Origin: Pelagophyceae sp. CCMP2097
Lineage: Eukaryota; Sar; Pelagophyceae
Reading direction: 5' to 3'
Length of the DNA: 13,807 nucleotides
Assembly: GCA_026770575.1 (NCBI GenBank)
Contig: MU657522.1
Location: forward strand, 17,631-31,437
Part shown: piece by piece, positions 5,967-13,807 of the stretch
Layout of the letters: each line of letters begins with the position of its first letter
Numbering within the stretch: position 1 is the first letter of the stretch
Translations under genes and position numbers: made by a program
The notes under the pieces: model-generated
What the model was told of the DNA's origin: nothing
What the model saw: only the letters and a program-made list of their open reading frames with translations
The model's database searches: none

Positions 5967-7475
5967 CATGGTCTCAGCCGCCTTGGCGTTGTCGTAGCTC
6001 CGCGCGAGCACGGTGAGGTACTCGTTTGGCAAGCCGTTTGGGCCTTTGCCGCTGCGCCGCCGCAGCTTGCGGTACGTCTCGCCGAGGTTGACCTTCAAAT
6101 CCGGCACGTCATCAAAGTCCGCGTCGGTCAAGCGGATCTCCTGCTTGCGGGCCGGATTCTTGCGCTGCATCTGAGCGACAATCCGCGGGTCGTCGAGGTC
6201 GCCGAGGCCAGTGTTCGACAACATCTTACACGCTTTAGAAAGCTCGCCTATCTGAATGAGCTTGAGCGCCTTTTCCTTGTCGCGCGAGCCGTCGGGCACA
6301 TGCCGCACCTGCGCGCGGATAAGCTCCAGGTCACGGCGCCACCAGTCGATGAGCAAGTCAAAGCGTCCGTCGTGCCAAGTCGCGAAGCGCTCGAGGAAGA
6401 CCGAGGCGATGCCCGAGCGGCGCCCGCCTCTCGCTTTGGGCGGCTTCCGGAGGAGGAACTGGTGCAGTCCCATGTTCCAAAGCAGTGCGCGGTCGCGCTC
6501 CTCCGAGGTCGACGTGGGCGTGGAAGCTTCCATGACGAATCGGAGGGAATCGTGGACGGCGCAGGCCCAAGGCACGTGCAGCTCCAGCGGCAACTCATCG
6601 GAGAAGCCAAACTCGCACACGAAGAGCGCATTGACTTCGACGTTGTCAATGGCCGAAAAAGGGGCGCCCAAATTCGGCTCCCGGCGCTCCGGAAAGGCCG
6701 GATTGGCGCGCAGAGCAGCGTCAAGGCGCGCCGCGTCGTTGCGCCGTGTCTCGGCAGAAACGTCGTCAGCAGACTGCGCAGCTCGGCGTGCCTCGTCCTG
6801 AGCAGCCGCGCGTCTGGCAGCCTCGGCCGCGGCCGCCGTGGCCGCCGCGGCGTGCCTGGCCTGCTGCTCCGTCGTGCGCTGCCGAGCCTCGGCAGCAGCC
6901 TGGGCCTGCCGGGCGGCCTCCTCAGCGGCCGCGCAATGCTGCGCCCGAGCCTGAGCAGCGGCGGCGCCATTTCGCGCGACGGCCGCGGCGGCTGCGGCCG
7001 CGGCCGTGCGGCGCGCGGTCTCCGCGGCCTCGCGGGCGGCGTCGGCAGCGTTGGGTCGTGGATTGCGCGTGGCGGCGGAGCCGCGCGAGCGAGTTCGCGG
7101 AAGCACGCCGTCGATGAAGCCCTGGTACCGGTCGAGGTAGCGCTGCTGGACTTCGGAAATGCGCCGGCGGTTGGCTCCGGGGCCGATCTTAATCTGGAAG
7201 TCCAGGCCTTGAATCCGGCCCTGAGCCCAGCGGGCGACTGCGGCGTTCAGGTTGCGCGGGTCGACGAAGACACCGGCCTCGGACAAGCCCGTGAACTCGC
7301 CGCCGGAGCGCTTGCCCTGGCAGAGAAGAAGGTCCTTCGCCCGCGAGTACGTTATCGCAAGGTTGGGCGCCTTGTACTCGTACGGGACGCTGTGGAGGAA
7401 CTGCCCGGGCGGGTCGAGAAACCGCTTGATCTTGACGATGAGGTTGCGCAACTTGCGCGTGGCTCCGCTGTACAA
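5966..7475 (-). pseudogene. LINE N-terminal segment with Ala-rich coiled-coil region
   Basis: This covers about 500 residues in one frame. Residues ~1-135 are basic and unrecognised. Residues ~138-265 (about 7060-6680) are dominated by Ala with Arg, Glu and Gln, as in a long helical coiled coil. Residues ~280-500 lead into the reverse transcriptase and contain a pattern common upstream of LINE fingers: LSKACKMLSNTGL, then a basic stretch, then GKGPNGLPNEYL. The only in-frame start candidates at the 5' end are non-ATG (TTG at 7475), and an in-frame stop lies just upstream, so the true start is missing. No zinc finger is seen. The frame is lost just after AAETMGL near 5966. Confidence 0.7.
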
Positions 7476-7672
7476 TTGTAGCCCTCACGCGATTCTGGCA
7501 CTTTGAGAATCGTGCAGGCGACGAAGTCCGATCGGCGAGAGAGAGAAATGGAAGATACGCCCGACCCATATCTCTCTCTACCATAACTCAACTCCCGTTC
7601 CGAGTGTCCTTCTCTCTTGGTAGCTCGAGATTGTTAAGGCGCACGATACGTGAAGAGGGAAGAACCAACGCG
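7476..7672. promoter_or_regulatory. Head-to-head junction; candidate 5' LTR remnant and leader
   Basis: This ~200-bp gap separates the 5' end of the minus-strand LINE from the plus-strand gag ATG at 7673. It contains GAGAGAGAGAAATGG (7537-7551) and its near-perfect inverse CCATATCTCTCTC (7566-7578), separated by 14 bases. The plus-strand motif plus AAGAT recurs at 13407-13426, just after a purine tract downstream of the RNase H gene. This could mark the LTR start. A full LTR pair is not recognisable, and no TG...CA ends were found on the 5' side. Confidence 0.4.
7618..7633 (+). promoter_or_regulatory. Candidate primer binding site
   Basis: TGGTAGCTCGAGATTG begins with TGG, the complement of a tRNA CCA end. 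Its reverse complement would place a C at the conserved T-stem position 61, compatible with a tRNA 3' end. It lies 40 bases before the gag ATG. It does not match the initiator-Met primer commonly used by copia elements, and the preceding bases do not end in CA, so the call is tentative. Confidence 0.25.
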
Positions 7673-9827
7673 ATGGCGGGGTCCCAGGACGGGCCCGAAG
7701 ATCCGCACAAAAGCGAAGAAGACGGAAGTTCCGAGAGTCCAAGCACTACAACGGACGAAGGCACGGACGACGCCGACGTCGACGCTGCCGCCGAGGCGGT
7801 GAAGCAACTGTCGATTAAAGAAGCGGGCGCCGCGAAAGCGGGCCCGCCGCCCATCGCGGGCGCCGCGCAAGCGGGCCCGCCGGCCACCGCAGGCGCCGCT
7901 TCCGACGCCGACGCCGCACGCGCCGAGGCGCTCGTCGTTTTACGCGCCGAGGTACGCGCCGAGGTGAGCGCCGAGGTACGCGCCGAGGTATTCGCCATCG
8001 TCGCGGACGAGGCGCGCGCGCTCACCGGAGCGCAGACCGGGGCGCTCGTCGTCGGGCGCACCGAGGCGCTGTCAATCGTCGACGCGCGCGCCGGAGTGAT
8101 CGCCATCGACACCGCCGTGCCGCTCGTCGACGCGCGCGCCAGGGTGGCCGCCGTCGACACCGTTGTGCTTCCTGAACCACCGCTCAAGTGGCACAAGATG
8201 GACCTCAAAGACTGCCAGTCCTTTGTTCACGGCGCCGAAACCTTCAGCCCGTGGAACACGAATTTCATGGCAGCGCTCCAGCGGAACGACATGTTCGAGA
8301 TTGCCACGTGCAACGTCAAAGACTACTCGGACGTCCCGCCCCACGTCAAACGGCAGCCCAAAGCGGCGACCGAGGCCCTGTGGAGCAGGTCGTGCAACGA
8401 CCTGGGCGCGATACTCGCTTTGCTCTGCGATGCCTCGGCGCAGCGCACGATGCGCATGGTGGAGCCCAACTTACAACACGGCCCAACCATTTACGAGGCG
8501 CTGAAGGCAAAGTACGAGCCCGAAAGCGCATCTCACGGCGGCGTCATTCTGTCGCGCATCATGAACACGTTTTTGCAGGTCGGTGGCGACATCACGTCGC
8601 ACATCGACCAAATTATCGACGACAACCTCAAGCTCTCCAAGGCGGCTAGGACGCTCGCTTTTACCGACGCCCAATTACGTCAGGTCGTCCTCGACAGCCT
8701 GCCTATCTCGATGGAGACGACCGTCACTCTGTGCACGAACATGCCGGGCACGCAGACGCTCAGCGGCCTTTGCGACGAGCTCAAGCGGCTGCAACTGATG
8801 CGCCCGGCGCAACAGCAGCACGGCGCAAACGGCATGATCGTCGTGCAAGGACGAATACCGTCGCCGTCGCCGCCGCAGCAGCAGTGGCCATCGCAGTCCG
8901 TCCCGCCCAGCGGGCGAGGCGGGCGAGGCGGGCGCGGCGGGCGCAACGGGCGTTTCGGACGCGCCAACCTCGACACAAACGCTGCACAGCCGTTTAAAGG
9001 CCAATGCTTCGGCTGCGGCGAGTTCGGACACAAACAAAACGACTGCCCGCACGCATCGTCGTCGTCGCAAAACTCGCAGTCGCGGCGGCAGCAGCAGCAG
9101 CAGCCGCTGCAGCTGCAGTCGTCGCCGCAACCGCAGCCGCAGCAGCAGATGCAGCAACCAACCTGGAAGCAACCTGGGGGGTTCGCAGCAGCGCAGCTGC
9201 AGCCGCAGCAGCGCTCGTGGTCGCCGTCGAAGGGGTTCAACCCGGAGGAAAACAGCGGCGGGCACGGCGCCATGCCCCAACGGGAGCACATGGAATGGGA
9301 AAACGCACGACTCGCCAACGGCGCTTTAATGCACGTTTTTGGCGGCGACAGCGCCGGACTCGAAAACGGTGGTCAAGGGTTTCACGGTTACGTCTCGGCA
9401 TTCAAGCCGCGCCCGCCGCCGTGGAGTGTCGACGACGGGATCGCGTTCAAAGTGAACCACGGTTCGACAGTCGAAACGCTGTCTTACGACGACGACGACG
9501 ACGACGACACCGACCAATTTTGTTCTTGGCACCTGGAGGAGATTTACTCCAAGTCGTCGAACCTACTACATGGAAACGTCCCCTCCAAAGATCTCGATTT
9601 CGAGACGGCCGGCGGCGCGGCGGGCACGTCTCGCAACGCAGCTCCGACTGTGTCTATCTCAGGCGCGGATTGCCCGACACAATCATCCTTGAAGACTGCG
9701 TGCGTGTGGACGATTGCTGATAGTGGAGCAAGCGGTTATATTAAGTCGCACGACGAAGACCTCAACGACGTCGACTACAGCATTGTGTCGAACCTCACCG
9801 GCGTTTTCGGCGCCGGAAAGACGCGCG
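7673..9827 (+). CDS. gag-pro: Copia gag and protease (intact frame, then frameshift)
   Basis: The first ATG in frame is at 7673 (the frame opens upstream with only GTG). Residues ~1-165 are acidic then Ala-rich, with internal repeats: four 12-bp RAEV-type units at 7943-7990 and a 16-residue duplication starting DARA at 8081 and 8129. Residues ~172-385 match the copia gag polypeptide pattern (WNTNFMAALQRND, ALKAKYEP, VLDSLPISMETTV). A CCHC zinc knuckle, CFGCGEFGHKQNDC, is at residues 445-458, flanked by RGGRGGRGG and poly-Gln. Seven Asp codons lie at 9488-9508. The protease active site is ADSGASGYI (Asp at residue 683, 9719-9721). Gag packages the RNA in particles; protease cleaves the polyprotein. 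The frame is lost near 9825 (after VFGAGK), and frame-2 translation beyond that, to 10174, is artefactual. Confidence 0.9.
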
Positions 9828-11735
9828 GTCGGGGGAAACGGCCATCACTTTCGTTGCCGACGACGGCAGCCTCGTCCCGTTCGAATCGCACGAGGGCCTG
9901 CTCGTCGCCACTACGGCAAGTGGCGGGGTGCGCCTCCTCGGCGAGGGCACGATCCGCCGCCAAGGCTTTATCCTCGACACCGCCGGCCAGCGCATTGTCG
10001 TCGATTGCGACCGCTCTATTCCGACGTTTTTCGACGGCAACCACCACTGGATCAGGACGCTGGTCCACAAGCCGGACGAGCGGCAATTTGCTGGCGTGGC
10101 CATCACAAACGCGCTGCAGAAGCTCTGGCACCGACGCTGTAACCACAGAGACGCCCGGCGCCTGCTGGCCGTGACAATCGGAGCCGGTGATTTTGGTAAA
10201 GTGGCGAAGATGGCGCCCGGGGAGCCTTTATGCTGGACTTACGCCGACGCAAAGTCGCGGCGCAGAGATCGCGGCGCCGCTCAGCCCACGTCCGCGCGCT
10301 CTACAGTCCCGTGGCACAGTTTGCAAGTCGACATCGCGCACCTCAGCGAGCCCATTTTTAACGTCAAATACGTTTTGGGCTTCACTGACGAGTGTACTCG
10401 GCGGACGAAGCACTACTTCCTGTCGCGACTTTTTGGCGCCGCCGTTAAACTCAAAATCGAGGCGCTGCTCGTCTACGTTGTGTCGCGGGTATTTAAAGTC
10501 AAGCGCATAAAGACCGACGGCGCCAAGTACCTTATAGAATGTGAGGTCCACGAGTTTCTCCGCGCAAACGGCATCGTCCACGAGATGACCGCGGCGCACA
10601 CGCACAACCAGATCGGCGTCGTCGAGAACAGCAACCTCACCACGTTCAACGACGCGCGCGCCATCATGCTCGAGCGCGGCATGCCGCCGTTTTATCTACT
10701 CAAGGCCATCGAAATCGTTGACTACGTCAAAGACCGCATGCCGAACGCGAGCAACCCGGGACACATGACGCCGTACAAGCGTGAGACGGGCCGAAAACCG
10801 TCCGTCGGCCACCTCGTCGTCCCATTTTCGGTCGGATCGATGTACCTCGAGCCAAGCAAGAGACTGCGAAAGGACGTCGGCGCAAAGGGAGCACAGTGCA
10901 TCCACCTCGGCTACTGTGAAAACAGTAAGATGTACACCGTCATGCTTTACGACGACAAGTCCATCTGGTACTCGGGCAACGTAGATTTCGACGAGTCGAC
11001 TTACGACGCGCCGCTGGAATTTTGCAGCAACGTGCCTGGCGCATTCTTTAGCCGCGAGGGAAAGTCGATGGCCTCGGGAACGGAGTCTTTCCAGCTCGTA
11101 ACACACCCGCTGGTGGCGCCGTCGCAGTCCAACACGCTCGACACGCTCCGCACGTTCGACGTGCGCCCGGGCGCTGACAGTTCGCTGGAAAGCTCCCCCG
11201 GGTCGTGGAATCCGTTCGCTTACAAAGCGCCGCCAAACGTCATCACCGATCTACCACCGGTTCCGACGCCACGACGGTCGGGCCTGCCTTTGCGGGAGCC
11301 AGATTCGCCGCGACCGCCGCCGATACCGCCCTCGGAGACGCCTCCGGCGTTGGACTCGCCGGCGGGTCTGCCTTTGCGGCCGCCGGGCCTGCCTCCGAGG
11401 ACCTCGCCAAAGCTCTCGCTGGACTCGCCGCAGGGACTGCCTCCGCCACCGTCTGGACTGCCTCCGCCACCGTCGCTGGACACGCCGCTGGACTTGTTTT
11501 CGGAATCGCGGCCGCCCGCGTCTCGCCCTGTGCGCCAACAAAAGACGCGCAACCGCTTCGAACCAGAAGACCCGAAAGGGGGCGCGCGCTGCTGGACCGG
11601 CTGGGCGACTTTACTCGCAATTAGCGCCGTGGCCGGTTTCGCCGCGTTCATTGGCACCGCGCAGAGCACGAACATCGCCGAGGTCCGCCAGCAACACGCG
11701 CGCACTTGCCTCGACGGACCTGACCGCGAGCCGAC
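9828..11735 (+). pseudogene. pol (integrase): Copia integrase with proline-rich tail
   Basis: After the ~9825 shift this frame carries the end of protease, then the integrase zinc region: H (10129), x4, H (10144), x28, C (10231), then Tyr (10240) where a second Cys is expected. The catalytic core has VDIAH (Asp 10330), KTDGAKYL (Asp 10516) and GVVENSNLTT (Glu 10624) with exactly 35 residues between the last two, a perfect D-D-35-E. A GKKPS-like region (TPYKRETGRKPSVGHL) and a C-terminal LGYCENSKMYTVMLYDD follow. Then come a proline-rich linker (about 11255-11540) and a hydrophobic stretch (about 11593-11664). The frame is lost near 11735. Integrase inserts the cDNA into host DNA. Confidence 0.9.
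11593..11664 (+). other. Hydrophobic segment between integrase and reverse transcriptase
   Basis: About 24 residues starting WTGWATLLAISAVAG are almost entirely hydrophobic or small, long enough for a membrane span. They lie between the proline-rich tail of integrase and the start of the RT. Alternatively this is a normal degenerate part of the copia linker just before the EP...A..EY motif. Prediction from composition only. Confidence 0.4.
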
Positions 11736-12490
11736 ATTACAGCCATGCAGCAGGAGTACGACCAGTTCTGCGACTGCGGCAACTTCGTTGTGGAGCTCGT
11801 CACGGCGTCGGCGCTCAAAGCCTACAACATGCTCACGCTCAAATGGGCCTTGAAGGAAAAGTTGAAGAACGACGGCAGCCGCGATAAGATCAAGGGGCGG
11901 CTGGTCGCACGCGGTTTTGGACAACGCTTCGGTGTCGACTACTTCGAGACGTTCGCACCGACGGCACGCGTCGAGACGGTGCGCTTACTCATTGCGTGGG
12001 CAACGTCAAACTCTATGCTCCTTTTCAGCGGCGACGTCACGGGCGCGTACCTCAACGGCGTGCTGGAAGAGGCCGTGTTGTGCTACGAACCGCAAGGTTT
12101 TGCGTCGCCACCGCGCTCGGACGGACTCATCCCGATTTGGCGGCCGCTCAAGTCGCTTTACGGACTGAAGCAAGCCGGCAGGGTTTGGTACCAGATCATC
12201 AACGGGGCGTTTCTCAGTTTTGGTTTTCTCCGATCAACTGCCGACGCCTGTCTCTACATCCTTCGTCGCGCCGGCGTCACGCTCGTATGCGCACTGTACG
12301 TCGACAACGTCATCGCAGCGATGTCGCACACGCCCTTATGGAAGGAGTTTGTCGAATTCTGCCGCCTTAAGTTCGACTTGGTTGATTTAGGGTCTCTGCG
12401 CCACGAGCTCGGCGTCGTTTTCGAAACAGGCATTCGCGGCGAGCGGCACGTTACGTTCCTCCACCAAGGCATGTACGTCAAAGCGCTTTT
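11736..12490 (+). pseudogene. pol (RT): Copia reverse transcriptase with YVDN active site
   Basis: It begins at DITAMQQEYDQF after the shift and continues with LTLKWALKEK, GRLVARGFGQRFGVDYFETF (fingers), SGDVTGAYLNGVL (motif A, catalytic Asp 12033-12035), LYGLKQAGRVWY and ADACLYI. The motif C box reads ALYVDNVIAAM: YVDN (12297-12308) instead of the copia YVDD, caused by a single G-to-A change (AAC for GAC). Both Asp residues are needed for polymerisation in retroviral-type RTs, so this RT is expected to be inactive even if frames were whole. The segment ends VTFLHQGMYVKALLERSE at a stop at 12504-12506; the true frame switches near 12490 (GVTPTSPRPQPCEKS). Confidence 0.95.
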
Positions 12491-13274
12491 AGAGCGATCG
12501 GAGTAACGCCGACGTCGCCGCGCCCGCAGCCTTGCGAGAAGTCGCTACTCCGCTTGCCGACGGAAGACGACACGCCGCTCGTCGAGCCGGAGCTTTCCGA
12601 CTACCGAAAAATCGGCGGATCGCTCGTCTGGCTAGCATGGTGGACGCGCATCGACATCGTGTACTACACCGTCTTCCTGTGCACGTACATGTCCTCGCCG
12701 TGCCAGTACCACCTGAAAGTCGCCTACCAGATTCCCGCCTACCTGTCCAGCACGGTACATTTCGGCATCACGTACCAGGAGGGCGCATGCGAGCCTTGCG
12801 CGTTCTCCGACGCAGACTGGATTACGGCGTGGACGAAAGGAGCCGAGTCGATCATCGCCAGCGTCGTCATGTACGCGGGCGCGGCAACGGTTTGGACTTG
12901 TACCAAGTCGGACGACGCAAAGCTCTCATCGGTGGAGGCCGAAATCCACGCGACTTTTATCGCCGTGCCGAACATCATCATGGTACGCCAGATTTTTGAG
13001 GACGTCCACACGCCGCTGCAACGTCCGACGATCTTGTTCATCGACAGCAGCGGCACAGTCTCGACTATGAAGGAGCCGGTCATATCGAAAAATGAACAAG
13101 CAGATCCGCGCGAAGTACTGGCACGCGCGCCAAGAGAAGGGACGCGGAACGCTCCTGCCGGTCAAAATCAACACCAAAAGGAACCTCGCGAACTACCTCA
13201 CGAAGCCCGTCCAAGGCTCCGAGGCTGTCCGCGACCGCCGCATCTTCATGAACATCGTCGTGCTGCACCAGTGA
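12491..13274 (+). pseudogene. pol (RNase H): Copia RNase H and polyprotein C-terminus
   Basis: The first segment (~12491-13090) includes YRKIGGSLVWLAWWTRIDI, typical of the RT-RNase H connection, and CAFSDADW (Asp 12809). KSDDAKLSSVEAEI (Glu 12935) and LFIDSSGT (Asp 13043) follow, matching the RNase H1-like D-E-D set, though copia elements usually read Asp-Asn at the last site. After SKN near 13088 the frame shifts and resumes as NKQIRAKYWHARQEKG, then NLANYLTKPV (copia C-terminal ADxLTK motif with altered start), ending FMNIVVLHQ at the TGA 13272-13274. RNase H would remove genomic RNA from the hybrid. Confidence 0.9.
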
Positions 13275-13395
13275 GCGCACCGCGCGAGAGCCCTCGACAA
13301 GGAGAGGCCCCGACGGCCACCGGCGCCGTCGCCCAGCACAGGCCCCGACGGCCGAAATTCATGTTCGTTTGAGTCAAGGCTATCCGCCACGACTC

Positions 13396-13403
13396 AAGGG
13401 GAG
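13396..13403 (+). promoter_or_regulatory. Candidate polypurine tract
   Basis: AAGGGGAG lies about 120 bases after the RNase H stop and three bases before TGAGAGAGAGATATGGAAG (13406-). A purine tract immediately before a 3' LTR starting TG is the normal primer for plus-strand synthesis. It is short, so confidence is modest. Confidence 0.4.
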
Positions 13404-13426
13404 CGTGAGAGAGAGATATGGAAGAT

Positions 13427-13807
13427 TTCCCAACTCATTTAAGGGGAACTGACTTTCCCATCAAATCCAATGGGCAAGTGCGTTGACGAGGACGCAACGT
13501 TCTTCTTCTCCTGAACCTCCACAACAGCATCTCTTGCTGTTGGAGGATCAAGCCGACCCGCGCACCCGAGGGCACGCGGGCGGTATAGTGATGTGTATTT
13601 CCTAAAGTACATTTGACCCCCCCCGCGAGTAGGGCTGCTGCAAATGAGCGGCCCCGCGACGCGGTCGCGCGGCCTGGGTTCGGCGTTATCGTTGTCGGTA
13701 AAGAAGTTACCATCTTCGGCAACGAAGTCCAAACTGAAGGCGTTGCCGTCGCTGCGCACGCTGCTCGTGTCATCCCCGTCTCACCTTTTAGGGGCGTCGG
13801 GATCGGC
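13427..13807. other. Right flank / possible 3' LTR; no recognised gene
   Basis: No second copy of the 5' leader could be aligned here beyond the GAGAGA motif, so an LTR is not proven. Both strands have open frames: on the minus strand 13759-13439 reads RSDGNAFSLDFVAEDGNFF, and plus-strand frames are also open from about 13665 to the window end. None contains a domain I recognise. A hairpin with an 8-bp stem (CAACAGCA/TGCTGTTG) occurs at 13522-13542. Confidence 0.4.
13516..13546. repeat. Hairpin CAACAGCA-TCTCT-TGCTGTTG
   Basis: A perfect 8-bp stem with a 5-base loop, extended by CCTC/GAGG past a two-base bulge. It is not followed by a T run, so it is not a typical terminator. It may be a fold in an LTR or UTR, or chance. 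Confidence 0.45.

Larger units (their letters stand above)
3252..7475 (-). pseudogene. LINE polyprotein, broken by four frameshifts
   Basis: One protein of about 1,400 residues is spread over five segments in alternating frames. Transitions lie near 5966, 5310, 4985 and 4825. The order is N-terminal region, reverse transcriptase, C-terminal nuclease-like region. No in-frame stop occurs inside the correct segments apart from those caused by the shifts, and the shifts alternate in sign. Similar long reverse transcriptases with this C-terminus are, as I recall, abundant in dinoflagellate and other algal genomes; that comparison is from memory and untested. The neighbour upstream is a copia element in the opposite direction. 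Function as one translated protein is impossible unless the indels are sequencing errors. Confidence 0.85.
3080..7490 (-). mobile_element. Non-LTR (LINE-type) retrotransposon with nuclease-like C-terminus
   Basis: The element is read on the minus strand. It has an N-terminal Ala-rich region, a LINE-type reverse transcriptase and a long C-terminal region with PD and GDVK motifs that suggests a restriction-like endonuclease, as in R2/CRE-type elements. The 3' end lies near 3080-3112: after the 75-bp tandem duplication the minus strand reads TTGATTGATTAA, a short tandem tail. The 5' boundary is unclear; the first usable frame opens at 7475 after an in-frame stop and has no ATG for hundreds of bases, so the copy seems 5'-truncated or broken at the junction with the copia element. 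No target-site duplication could be confirmed. Confidence 0.8.
7536..13426 (+). mobile_element. Ty1/copia LTR retrotransposon
   Basis: The domain order gag, zinc knuckle, protease, integrase, reverse transcriptase, RNase H is diagnostic of Ty1/copia (Pseudoviridae-type), since integrase precedes reverse transcriptase. The boundaries are placed at the repeated GAGAGAGAKATGGAAGAT motif at both ends and are uncertain. A purine tract (13396-13403) precedes the right motif. The coding region is broken by four frameshifts, near 9825, 11735, 12490 and 13090. The element is divergent to the LINE on its left. Confidence 0.9.

Noticed and set aside
8675..9318. Minus-strand frames of 204 and 212 residues, one Cys-rich
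   Set aside because: They are antisense to copia gag; the Cys and Arg/Leu runs come from CAG/GCA repeats encoding Gln.
13639..13807. Splice sites (for example a minus-strand GGTGAG near 13780) suggesting an exon
   Set aside because: A single short consensus is not enough evidence without a recognisable protein or a partner site.

Overview
The window looks like a GC-rich, transposon-laden stretch of a nuclear genome from a unicellular eukaryote, probably a microalga or similar protist. The evidence is a Ty1/copia LTR retrotransposon, a LINE-type reverse transcriptase with a nuclease-like C-terminus, a degenerate tRNA-derived sequence, and layered GC-rich repeats. There are no bacterial-style operons and no ribosome binding sites that decide a start. 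The lineage cannot be fixed from the sequence alone. No host gene is convincingly present.

Layout. Bases 1-735 are a GC-rich higher-order repeat array built around a perfect G6/C6 hairpin. Bases 736-3100 are mostly non-coding and lower in GC. They hold scattered short repeats: two inverted copies of the same hairpin inside ~87-bp repeats, two 66-bp direct copies, a palindrome-rich GGCGTAGCC array, a tRNA-like SINE head on the minus strand and several B-box-like motifs. Bases ~3080-7490 are a non-LTR retrotransposon on the minus strand: Ala-rich N-terminal region, reverse transcriptase with YADD, then a C-terminal PD-(D/E)xK-like region. A 75-bp tandem duplication lies at its 3' end. Bases ~7536-13426 are a copia element on the plus strand, in the order gag, protease, integrase, reverse transcriptase, RNase H. 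Bases 13427-13807 are right flank or possible 3' LTR.

The two retroelements stand head to head, their 5' ends separated by about 200 bp containing an inverted GAGAGA/TCTCTC motif. Each coding region is broken by four frameshifts but shows no other in-frame stop. Either both are young dead copies or the sequence carries indel errors. The copia copy also has two point changes at key residues (YVDN for YVDD in reverse transcriptase; a Tyr in place of the last zinc-binding Cys in integrase), which argues that it is really dead. I found no new multi-gene system. The most notable items are these active-site changes, the head-to-head junction, the 3' tandem repeat that overlaps the LINE stop codon, and the hairpin repeat family.
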